64,000 nucleotides of DNA from assembly GCA_029378245.1 (NCBI GenBank), contig JARKIF010000005.1:2232001-2296000 (forward strand), written 5' to 3'. Below the pieces are notes generated by a model that saw only the letters and a list, made by a program, of their open reading frames with translations, did no database searches and was not told where the DNA came from. Source of the DNA: Roridomyces roridus (Eukaryota; Basidiomycota; Agaricomycetes; Agaricales; Mycenaceae). Both the position numbers and the translations under genes were made by a program. Shown piece after piece: positions 42,776-52,591 of this stretch. Every line of letters begins with the position of its first letter. Position 1 is the stretch's first letter.

Positions 42776-44010
42776 GACCTCTTACGAGTGCGTCGACGAA
42801 TGGAAGCCTCGGACGATCCTTGAACGTAGGCAAGCGATTAGGCCCAACAACCGAGTCGATTTCCTTGCGTGCGCGGGCGATCCAGTCGGGATAAAGGAGG
42901 TATGCGAGGACAAAGATTTGCATCGTGGAGGTGCTCTTTGGCAGTCTTTATGAGCAGAAGGTGAGAACAGGGACACCACGTACAGTTTCGACGGCAGCCT
43001 ATATGATGTTAGGACACACATAGGAACATAGTTTCAACACAACCACGCACCAAAGTAAAATTCTTCATCAACTAGCGCTGATCGCCCTCGGGCTTGTCCT
43101 CCGCAAACGCAGCAGTCCAGGTGTTCATGCCGGCTCCCTTGCCCGTCAGCGCATTTTCGAACAACCGATTATACATATCGTCCTCATACTTGCGGTATGC
43201 CTCGGCGCGTTTGCGCCATGGCATCGGACCTGGGAGCCAGTCGAGGAAGGGGAGAATGTTGGTGATGCTTGCGGCGGGGTCGAGGAGATTTACGAGCATT
43301 TCAAGGGACTACATAGACGCATTCAACGGAATTTTTGAACTTAAGGCAACTCAAAGATAACTCACCTTCAGAAGCTCCTTGAAATCACGTTCCTCACCGG
43401 TGGGACAATGCGAGCCGAACGCGACCGTGAAAATCATACTCGCTCCGGTTCTACATATCTTGTCTTCAGCTTCACTATTTTAGCTCGAAAGCGAAAAGCG
43501 AACGCACCGATCCAAATGCCTTGCCCAATTCTTTCCCCCGTCTTCTAGAAGATGCGTCATACTAATGAGCGCTTCGAACTGCTGAACCGCTTCCGTCTCC
43601 CCCGCGCCAATGTCCGACATGAGAGACCCGCGGTGAGCTTGCGCGCGACGTGGTGTTTTGCATTTTGGTCGCGCCAGGCCCAGTAGGCGCCGTCGGGGTC
43701 TACGTCGGTGAACTGCGGAGTTTTAGACATGGATAATTGAGGTGAGGCAAGGTCAACGCACGACGTAGGGTATCACAGGACATGCCGAGAACTTTCCCCC
43801 CCGTTTATCCAGAATATTTGTCCTTTGCTGTTTCCATGTCCCCAATGAGAATCATCGTCTTTTGACCGAGGTAAGCATACGGAAGACGCGTGATCGAGAC
43901 TGGCAGAGATACACACCGTTCCGGGCAAACTCAGCGAAACCAACCCGCCATATTCCTCGCACAGTTTCCTGAAATACGTCCCAAGGTACTGTTGTGCAAG
44001 TCAACTCGAG
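42776..44010 (-). pseudogene. Truncated cytochrome P450 copy
   Basis: An internal 1.2-kb segment of the P450 gene at 46919..49069 (matching 47639..48869, same orientation, introns included). It lacks the first exon with the membrane anchor and everything after the I-helix region, including the haem-binding loop. Lesions against the full copy include a 4-base insertion near 43816 that shifts the frame. Pieces still readable are IARARKEIDSVVGPNRLPTF, KRAEAYRKYEDDMYNRLFEN and LDPAASITNILPFLDWLPGP. Since introns are retained the copy arose at DNA level, not by retroposition. Both ends are abrupt: the right end at 44010 meets the hairpin-rich block. Confidence 0.88.
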
Positions 44011-44033
44011 GCCACAACGTTCGGTTGTTCGCG

Positions 44034-44356
44034 CGCTCCTCTGTGGAGGAGCGGTTCCTGTACATGTCGTGCTTCGACTGGTTTCCCCCTTCGGGGTGAG
44101 TTACCGGTTCGATTCACGCTGGAGCAGTGGCTAGTCTGTATTTCAATTTTCCCCTCGTCGGGTGAGGGTGTATTATCGGGCTAGCCACGTTCCTCCCTGC
44201 CTAGCTCCTATTCCCCCTCGTCGGGTGAGGGTGTGTTATGGGGCTAGCCAGGTAGTAGGAACCAACCGGAGATGCGGACGGCTGCCACGAGAGTGGAACA
44301 GCGACTAGTTGCCTCCACTGGCTGATGCGGACGGCTACCACCAAGGTGGAATAGCG
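44034..44356 (+). ncRNA. Tandem hairpin block, possible structured RNA (unknown)
   Basis: Three kinds of hairpin are packed here. (1) 44034..44053, 8-bp stem with TGTG loop. (2) Two copies of a two-level hairpin: 44127..44188 (stem GTGGCTAG/CTAGCCAC) and 44196..44252 (12 of 13 pairs counting one G-T), each enclosing an identical inner stem CCCTC-gtcgggt-GAGGG. (3) Two copies of GCTR-CCAC-loop-GTGG-AA-YAGC: 44281..44302 with GCTG/CAGC and 44334..44355 with GCTA/TAGC, a compensatory change. A 7-base pairing (GGTTCCT 44053..44059 with AGGAACC 44257..44263) could close the first part. No ORF crosses it well. Strand is a guess; stems would form on either. No known RNA family was recognised. Confidence 0.45.
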
Positions 44357-44527
44357 ACAGTTGCCTTCCCTTTGTTTCGACACTTGAGAAATCTCAAAGC
44401 AGTCTTTGCTATCGTGCAGTGAATGACCATCCATATGTTCTCAATCTGGCATGTTCGGCTGGTCAAAATTGTGTATAAGGATAATCTGGCAAAGATAGGA
44501 CAGCACTGGCGCGCCGACGTTAACTAA

Positions 44528-45988
44528 TCAAAGAAAACCGGCGGCTTCACGGATAGAGTCGACCAGGACGTTATTCGAGTCACCACCCGCCTAGCACAAG
44601 AATCAGTATCCACGTTGGCATCCAAGAGTGGCAGGACATACCTCCCACACGGCGAACCCCGCCAGAGCCTGGGACTTGATGAACTTGCCCTTTGCCGCAA
44701 AGGACTTGGCGTTGTCGAAGGATATCATCACCTCAGTAGTCATGTTGTAGACGTACGGCTGGAGACGCGATTAGCCTCATTCGCGGTGGTGCGCTGATAC
44801 TCACCGTTTCGCTGCAAGTGTCGTACAAATACGGGACGCCATCCTTGACTGAACCATCGGCATTCAAGTATCCCTGCTCGATGAGGCCCCAGAACTGAAT
44901 GACGCCGCCCTGTGCTTCAAAGATGCCGCACTCGTCAATGCCGGGCGTGTCATCCCAGGCATCACCAGCCGGTGCGGCAGTGGCATTGAAGGGAGCGTAC
45001 AAAGCGAGCTCCGTCTTTGAGCCGTTTTTGAATGCGTCAGAGGTGGCGACAGCGAAGGAGTGGCCGTAGGAGGGGACTCCGAGGACGATTTGGTTCAAGG
45101 GCATGCCCGCTGCGTGCCAAGCGTCGACGGCCGAGGTGGCCGAGCCTTGCTGGAAGTCTGCCGGCGCGCATGCATCCTTTAGAGGCCCGTTTGGGCTCAC
45201 TACAGGAGACCACTCGCCCCCGACATCATACACCATCAGGGCGATATGGTCCAAGACTTTGGCAAATTCAGAGACGTCGGCCGACGGATTACCGTCTGCG
45301 TCGATAAAGGGCGTGATGGCGGTGGCGGCAGATAAAATAAGCTTCGCGCCCACGGGATCTTGGCGGAGCTCTTGGATAAAGGAGAGGAAATTGGCGGTGT
45401 CGCTGGGGCTATTGGTATTGCAACCAATTCCAGAAGCAGAAGGGTACTCCCAATCAAAATCCAGGCCATCGAGGTTGTACTGCGTAGCAAGCGAAACGAG
45501 TGTGTTGACGAAAGCCGTCCTAAAGAAGTCAGAACTGTGAGAAGTCGGTCGTCGATCAGTCAGGTGGAGACTCACCTGTTCGCCGCAGTTGCAATATTAG
45601 ACGACCAATACCGACTGCCCGTCCATCCCCCAACGGTGACAAGAGCTTTGACTCCATGCGCGTGGGCAGCAGAGACAAATTGCGGCATTAATTCGGGTTC
45701 TGAACCATTCAAGGTGACCAAGCGAACATCGGGGGTGGTCTCCCTGGAGCATTGAACGCGTCAACGAAACAACGAGACCTTCCACGCATCTCGAACTCAC
45801 GCGAAAGAATAAGCCATATGCGTGTAGCGGTCCCAAGGAATTTGGGATATGCCGAAAACTGGGTCGACGTTTGCGCCATGCCAGCCAGCGTACCACCCCA
45901 TAGCTATGCTGGGGGCGGTAGGCTTCGCAGCGAGTGCAAAGCCATGGAAGACAGCGAGAACAGAAGATAAGAGAAGAGGGGAAACCAT
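44528..45988 (-). CDS. Secreted GH18 chitinase
   Basis: Exons 45988..45801, 45743..45576, 45519..44805, 44758..44642 and 44590..44528 give 416 residues without frame breaks. The enzyme hydrolyses beta-1,4 bonds of chitin, in cell-wall turnover or on external chitin. A signal peptide (MVSPLLLSSVLAVFHGFALA) is followed directly by the barrel: MGWYAGWHGANVDP, YTHMAYSFA, ALVTVGGWTGSRYWSS (SxGG-type strand), the catalytic DGLDFDWEYPSA (DxxDxDxE), HIALMVYDVGGEWSP (MxYD), GVPSYGHSFAVA and FAVWEAGGDS. Several N-glycosylation sequons occur (NGS, NAT). No chitin-binding module or GPI signal is visible, so it is a short, single-domain secreted form. Flanked by the P450 duplicates. Confidence 0.93.
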
Positions 45989-46918
45989 GAGTAGGTGGAG
46001 CTCGATGGAAGCTCGACGTTTGGTTTTTATATCATATGCGCGCGGCAGAACAGATGTCGTCTGAGCTTGAGATTAGCATGTGCTCAAAGAGCTTCGCGTG
46101 GATCTGCAACGGTTTGGTTGCCGCGAGGTCGCGCGTTGTCGTCGGCGCACGCGAGTACGGAGAATATAGCGGAAGATGCATGGTATCGATCGGATCATTT
46201 CCAAATTGGATGTTTCAGGCAAGTTTCAGAATCTTTCCTTGTATCCTTTCAACTCACCACTGGACTTGGAACAGCCACCGCGACCCTGAACTCGAATCCT
46301 AAGCGAGATAAACCACGGGCAACGGTCGGGGAGTCGGGGGCGGCATGAACAGCGGGGAGGAGCGGCTCAAGCAGGCGGAATATCCACGGACGCCGGAGAG
46401 GCTCCGTGGATATGGCGGGAAGAAAGCCTAATCTCATCTACGTACACATCACGCCTAGCTACCCCAAACAGATGATACCGCCACAGGAACAGGGGCACCA
46501 GCCACTGGCACAACGGTGCCCCCTAAAATGAGACAAATATTGATCACCCACTGCCAGTAATACCTTGAAGCGCGTCAATTACATACGGACAAATGACCTG
46601 TTTGCATTTGATTCTTTTCCCTGGCCTTTGCAAGTGGCCTTCGGTCAACACGGTGCCCACCTAGGTTGAATGATTTCCAAAATAGTTGAACTATCAACCA
46701 GTTGTTGCTGTCTATATACGACTGACGGGGTCCCCAACCCTCTGGACTTGCTCTAGACAGAGCATTTAATGACGGCATATCGATGGGTCTGGGTGGTCAG
46801 TGCACATAATACCAATAAGTATACTCTACTTTGGGTTTTCAATTTTCAACCACAAGTTCAACTGTGGGAAAATGCCGATCCCAATAATAATAATAATGTC
46901 AAGCGTACGTGTCCAGTT
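45989..46918. other. Intergenic between chitinase and P450
   Basis: Presumed chitinase promoter (45989-46100 shows an A/T-rich TTTTATATCAT box about 40 bp upstream of the ATG) and P450 3' region. A lipase gene relic is embedded at 46611..46655. A (TAA)n-like microsatellite lies near 46884. Confidence 0.4.
46611..46655 (+). pseudogene. Tiny relic of the class 3 lipase gene
   Basis: Two pieces of the lipase gene at 57753 are joined here. About 15 bases match the TTTTCCCTGG region near 58231, directly followed by a 25-base exact match to 58385..58409 (the codons for KWPSVNTV). The intervening 140 bp of the gene, including an intron, are missing. The exact 25-base match makes chance unlikely. 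No flanking lipase sequence was recognised. Confidence 0.65.
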
Positions 46919-49069
46919 CTACCGATCCTTGCGCTGCGGCAACAACACATTCAAATCCTTCTCACACCCGTCCCACTCCTGCCTAATCACCTCCGCATGA
47001 TGCTCAGACCTCGGCACGAAAACAGCAGGAAACTTGAGCGGCGCGCTCGACACCTCCTTACTGAACCCCCCATCGCTCCCATCGTATTCGAACGGCAGCC
47101 CAGTCGTAGGGTCCACCGTTTTGTGGATGTCGAACGACCACATGATCATCGCGATGCTGATCCATAGCGTGCGTTCTGCGAATGGAACACCCGGGCATAC
47201 TGGACTCGCTCGTCAACAAACAAAACAAAGAAAGAAAAGAAATGGCAAATGGAAGAGAACTCACTCCGTCTACCAAATCCAAACGCACTGGTCTCGTATC
47301 CCGCTTTCAACTGGCCGTCCGCATCGAGGAATCGTTCGGGGCGGAACTCATCCGGGTTCTCGTACTTGTTCTTATCATGCTCGATGGCCCTGGTCGGATG
47401 AGCTGAAGGTAACAGAAAAGAACGACGGAATAGGATGCTCACCAAGTAACACCAAAGACGATGCTCCCTTTTGGAATAAAGTACTCTTTACCCTTGTGTT
47501 CCACTATATCATCCTCGGTGGAATAATGCGGTAGCCCGAAACGCGCTGCAGGCCTCCATCGGAGAGTTTCTGTGAGTCGTAGTTGAATTTCATCCCCAAG
47601 TTGAAGTTGAAGTTGAAAAAAAAGACGGAATTCAAATCACCTCTTACGAGTGCGTCGACGAATGGAAGCCTCGGACGATCCTTGAACGTAGGCAAGCGAT
47701 TAGGTCCGACGACCGAGTCGATTTCCTTGCGTGCGCGGGCGATCCAGTCGGGATAAAGGAGGTATGCCAGGACGAAGATTTGCATCGTCGAGGTGCTCTG
47801 TGCGAGTCTTCATGAGCAGAAGGCGAAAACAGTGAAACCATGACGTACAGTCTCGACGGCAGCCTATGCGATTTTAGGACACGTAGGAACGCACTTGCAG
47901 ACACAACCACGCACCAAAGTAAAATTCTTCATCAACTGACGCTGATCGCCCTCGGGCTTGTCCTCTGCAAATGCAGCAGTCCAGGTGTTCATACCGGCGC
48001 CCTTGCCCGTCAGCGCATTTTCAAATAATCGATTGTACATATCGTCCTCGTACTTGCGGTATGCCTCGGCGCGTTTGCGCCATGGCATCGGACCTGGGAG
48101 CCAGTCGAGGAAGGGGAGGATGTTGGTGATGCTTGCGGCGGGGTTGAGGAGATTCACGAGCATTTCAAGGGACTACATAGACGCGCTCAACGGAATTTTG
48201 AACTTCTTGAACCAATAAAGATAACTCACCTTCAAGAGATCCTTGAAATCGCGTTCCTCGCCCGTCGGACAATGCGAGCCGAACGCGACCGTAAAAATCA
48301 TGCTCGCTCCGGCACTGGCTCGTCTTCAATTTCACTACTTTAGCTCGAAAGCGAAAAGCGAACGCACCGATCCAAATGCCTCGACCAATTCTTTCCCCCG
48401 TCTTCCAGAAGATGCGTCATACTAATGAGCGCCTCGAACTGCTGAACCGCTTCCGTCTCCCCCGCGCGAATGCCCGACATGAGACCTGCAGTGAGCTTGC
48501 GCGCGACGTGGTGCTTTGCATTTTGGTCGCGCCAGGCCCAGTAGGCGCCGTCGGGGTCTACGTCGGTGAACTGCGGAATTTTAGACTTGGTCATATTCAG
48601 AGGCGAGGCGAGGCCAGGTGAACGCACGACGTAGGGTATCACAGGACGCGCCGAGAACTTGGCCCCCCGTTTATCCAGAATGTCCTTTGCTGTTTCCAGT
48701 GTCCCCAATAAGAATCATCGTCTTTTGGTCGAGGTAAGCATACGGACGACGCATGATCGAGGTAGAGATACGCACCGTTCCGGGCAAACTCAGCGAAACC
48801 AGCCCGCCATATTCCTCGCATAGTTTCCTGAAGTACGTCCCAAGATACTGTTGTGCAAGTCAACTCGAGATCAAAACGGAGGCTCAAGGACTAAGCCAGA
48901 CCTCGGATGGGAACTGTAGTAGATTACCGACGAGTGGAGCCCGCGGCGGTCCAGGGGGAAGAGGTCGACCACCGGAACGAGCGCGACTTTTGATGTGCGA
49001 GTAGACGGTCACGCCGCCGGCGAGTGCGAGGCCAGCGAGGGCGGCTTGTTGGAGGGAGATTTCCACCAT
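46919..49069 (-). CDS. Cytochrome P450 monooxygenase, one apparent frame break
   Basis: A multi-exon class II P450 from ATG 49069 to the stop at 46919. It starts with a membrane anchor (LAGLALAGGVTVYSH) and the proline hinge RPLPPGPPRAPLVGN. Later landmarks are KDILDKRGAKFSARPVIPYV, WAWRDQNAKHHVARKLTAGL, PWRKRAEAYRKYEDDMYNRL, RKEIDSVVGPNRLPTFKDR, ETLRWRPAARFGLPH (ExxR), YENPDEFRPERF and the haem loop FGFGRRVCPG (FxxGxxxCxG). Near 48699 one extra base (ACTG against ATG in the truncated copy) breaks the frame between MILIG and LETAKD. Such enzymes oxidise a small lipophilic substrate with electrons from P450 reductase; the substrate is unknown. Internal exons are duplicated at 42776..44010. Confidence 0.85.
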
Positions 49070-49698
49070 GGGTGTAGTATTGCAGTCGTCGGTCTGGACT
49101 TACATATGAGCTTGCGGGCGGCGTTGAGCCAGCCCGCCAACGATAACGTAATGTCTTAGGGGGCAGTGTTCCCGATTGGGCAAGTCCCTCAACCAGTGTG
49201 AATCTACCTCGGTTTTGCTTCGGTTGCAAGTGCCTTGAACATATCTTGTCGTCGCTTTTGAAGGTGGCTGAGAAGTAGGGATGAAACTAGAGGAAAGTCC
49301 GAGGCCGCAGCCTTCGTCGATCTATAAAATCAAGGTAATATAATATGAACGCTCTCTACTTACAAAGGAGCCGCTTGTAAGTGACGCTGTACTGGATTGC
49401 AGCATGCTTGAGACCTCAAAAAACAAGATATGTTCAGCTGGAGCCGTTCGATTCACGAGGTGAACCTGCTATCCCGAGTCGGAGTTTCGCTACGTCTTAC
49501 AAAGAAAATGGCGGCGGTCAGACTCCCCCGAAACCCAAGGAGGTGCATCAGTGAGTCTCCCGCTGGTGAGTACTGGAATGGAGCGCTTCCTAGATTTGAA
49601 CATCATGGCAAGTCGAAAGCCCCTAAATCAGCACCGCCACACGGAGCCAAACAGAGCACGGACCGTCTCGCCAAGCCTCGTCGCTGTTCTGTCCACAA
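49070..49698. other. Divergent intergenic region, P450 and Sds3-like genes
   Basis: Should hold both promoters. A TATAAAATCAAGG-type box is at about 49322. An upstream ORF in 49430..49698 exists but does not splice into the Sds3-like frame. Confidence 0.4.
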
Positions 49699-50853
49699 AT
49701 GGCGCCGCAAACAGGCATCTTCTCTGTACCCTACTCATCCTCCTCGACGACGACCGACTCGATGGGTATCACCTACCAGCACCACAACCCCATTGCTGGT
49801 CCTAGCTCGCGCACACACCGTACGTAGTCCATCCCTGTCTCTCGTGACGCCGCTCACAACAAGCTCTTAGCCATCCCGATCGAGGAGCTCAAGAAGGAGA
49901 CCAAGAAGCGGAAAGATCTCTCAGGGAAGCTGGGCAAGGAGATGCATGACCGCCGCGACGAGTGCGTCTTGTCTTTTCATCATTTTCTCTTTCGCAGTGG
50001 CTGATTCTTTTTTCTCAGTGCAAGACACTTTACCGAGAACGTCTCTGCACTTCAACGCACAGCGGCCCAGCTGGCACTACGCCCAGAGAGCCTGCCGCTC
50101 TACGAACTGCGTCTTTTACCTCTGTCTATCGAGCGTTCGGCGTTACTCGTGCAGCTCGAAATCGAGGAGAAGCACGCGCTGGATTGTGCACATCAGGCCT
50201 ACGAGGAGGAGAGGCAGCGTGTGGAAGAGGAATGGCGGCGTGGGCGCGACCGTGTTCGTGAACGGCTGTTGGAGGGCATCGAAGAGCGTCGTCGACGTGC
50301 ACGCGAGGAGAAGGAGGGCGAAGGGACTGCCGGTGGTGCGTCCTTTCTTTTTCTTTCTTTCATCCCAATCCATTTTCTTAACTTGTCTCTAGACGCCTCG
50401 ATGGAACAATCCCGACCGCATATTACCCGCAAGCTACGCAACAAGATGGGTACCTCTCCACCACCCACACCACTCGGTGTACCAAACGCACTCCTCCCAA
50501 ATGGTGCCGTCCCAACGTCAAGCAGTGGTATCAGCACCCTCCCCGTGACCTCTGGCCCCTTCACGAACCCAAACTCTCTATCAGTCGACGACATCCCCTC
50601 CCCGTTCCCCCTCCCGCTCACCTCCACCCCGGGGCTCTCAAACTCGGGTGCAGCGAGTGCAGTAGTCCCCGCGCCTGGTCCCAACGGCGGTCGACGACGC
50701 ACCAAGGCCAGTGGCACGCATTTCAGTCAGGCGATCGGCGGGCTGGGCAAGAGTCTCGGGTCCCTCACGGCGTGCAAGGATTCAGAGGTCGAGAATGATC
50801 TGGTCGAGATTCGGCGCGCGAATAAACGCCGACGCGCGGCGCAGGGAAAGTAA
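49699..50853 (+). CDS. Sds3-like subunit of the Rpd3/Sin3 histone deacetylase complex
   Basis: Exons 49699..49819, 49871..49961, 50019..50335 and 50393..50853 give 329 residues in one frame. Sds3 family proteins hold the Sin3-HDAC corepressor together in the nucleus. The Sds3 region spans about residues 45-175: KETKKRKDLSGKLGKEMHD, ARHFTENVSALQRTAAQLAL, YELRLLPLSIERSALLVQLE, then a long charged coiled coil (YEEERQRVEEEWRRGRDRVR, LLEGIEERRRRAREEK). After a short intron the C-terminal part is Pro/Ser-rich with RPHITRKLRNKMG, and ends in KRRRAAQGK, a possible nuclear signal. The ATG at 49699 (MAPQTGIFSVPYSSSS) was chosen because it reads in frame through exon 2, unlike the longer upstream ORF. 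Dep1 is a related alternative. Confidence 0.75.
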
Positions 50854-50962
50854 TGGCACGTGGAATATATCTACATAACTTATCTGTCACTTGTTTTGGA
50901 GCAGGGCTGTTTACATTCATCTGATTAGTTCGCCGTTGTACAAGGGAATATACTACATGTCG

Positions 50963-52334
50963 TTAAGAGTCGTCAGTGGTATTGGAGAGCAGCGGTGTGC
51001 GTTCAGTAGGCTCCTCTGCTGTAGGCGGCGGTTGTGTCACGTCCGCCTTGCATACAGGGCACTGGAATTTGTGTGAGTAGTTGATTGCAAGGGAGAACTA
51101 GCACGCACCAGCTTCTTCCTCTGAATCAGCCACTCGTCCACCTCGGCGAGATGGAAAATGTGGTGACAAGGCAGCACGCGCACCTTGTCGCCCTTCTCAA
51201 ATTCACTCAAGCAGATAGCACACTCGAGCTGTGTGTCGAACCACTGGAGGGGTGCGGTCACGGAAGGCGTTTGCGAGGTGGAGGGAGCAGGTTCTTCCTC
51301 TACCGGCTTGCTATCTGCACCCGAATCGACGACTTGGGCTTCAGCAGCAGTCTCCTCGGGCACCTCGGGAGCCTCTGCATACGGATCCTCCGCAGGGTCA
51401 TGCTTCTCCCAGCCACTGCCCGTCCACACCCGCCACGGCAAGCCCCGGACGACATCCTCGGGCGCGCGTTCCCGCCTCGCAGCCCTCGCCGCCCGCATGC
51501 GGTGTATCAGCAGCGTGATGAACGTAAGCAAACTAGGGAGCAGCAGAATCACGATAAACGTGACGATAGGCGAATACCACTCCCAAGCCCCGTATTCCGC
51601 CGTGATGAGCAGCGAGAGCGTGCGCAGACCCGCATGCGACGTATTGGACGCTGCGATGAGCTTGGAGAGGTGCGTGTAATCCGAATACCGGATAAACGTC
51701 GAGGCGATGTGGATATCCGAGGCATCTTCGGGCGAGTACATGTTCACCAGCGTGTCTGGGAACCCGGATGTTTCCGGGCTGTCCCCGCCTACGACGACGG
51801 CACGTGCACCGAGCCGTTGAGCTTCGCGCACCTTTTTGACGAATTCGCAGCTTCCGCGTTGCACGAGCGCGATCCATGTCTCGGAAGGGTCGGGTTGGTG
51901 TGGGCCTGAGATGCAGAGGCGCGGGCAGCCCGAGTTGGGTTGGAGCAACGAGGAAGAGGAGTTGGCTGCAGCAGCACATGGAACCGTAAACTAGGCTGTT
52001 GTTCAGTCCGAGGAAAGAGAGAGAGAAATTACTTACGGAAGACAGCGGTATCACATAACCTAGTATCGGGTCGTTGATTTCAGCACCAAAGGCAGCTGCA
52101 GGGCCTTAGTCGAGTCTCCCAGTCATACTAGAAAGAAAACAAACCTGGTCGAGAGGCAAAAGACAGAACAGGAGAGCGGTCGACGATAGACACGGTCGAT
52201 TCAGCGCCCCATGCCCAGCCCAAGAGCCACGTCCTAGTATCCGACTTGATCAAAGACGCCTGCTTGAGCTGCGTCGGCGCGGAAGAGACGGATTGTAAGA
52301 GGAGAACGAGGTAGCAGCACAGTGCTGCCCTCAT
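50963..52334 (-). CDS. PA-TM-RING E3 ubiquitin ligase
   Basis: Exons 52334..52145, 52095..52037, 51990..51109 and 51061..50963 give 409 residues. The layout is signal peptide ([18 protein letters not shown]), a luminal protease-associated domain ([35 protein letters not shown]), one membrane helix ([20 protein letters not shown]), a cytosolic acidic linker, and a RING-H2 finger ([25 protein letters not shown], then CPVC after the last intron, eight ligands complete). Proteins of this PA-TM-RING type (GRAIL/RNF13 class) ubiquitinate membrane proteins in the endosome-vacuole system. The final exon carries the last two cysteines and a short tail ERTPLLSN, a possible dileucine-type sorting signal. 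No lesion found. Confidence 0.88.
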
Positions 52335-52591
52335 GGATTGCGCACAGAGGAGACAGAGTGGATAACGTAAGCGGGTGCCTGTGGGGCTCTAAAAGTGATG
52401 CATGTGATTCGTGAAGATCCTTGCGCAGTCCGTAGCTACGTTAATTAAACCTCGACCCTCCCAGAGCGCACTCGTTCAAATCCGTACATCATTGAACAGG
52501 ATCCGGAGAGGGCAAAGGGGAAAATCAGCTCGACACCAGTGCGACTGCGGATTTAGCTCGTGTGGGCATAGACCGGAAGCGGGGGTGGATA

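Noticed and set aside
44100..44125. Possible tRNA (GGTTCGATTC box B-like motif)
   Set aside because: No matching acceptor stem, no box A at proper distance; better explained as part of the hairpin block.
51085..51909. 274-residue plus-strand ORF
   Set aside because: Antisense shadow of the PA-TM-RING gene.
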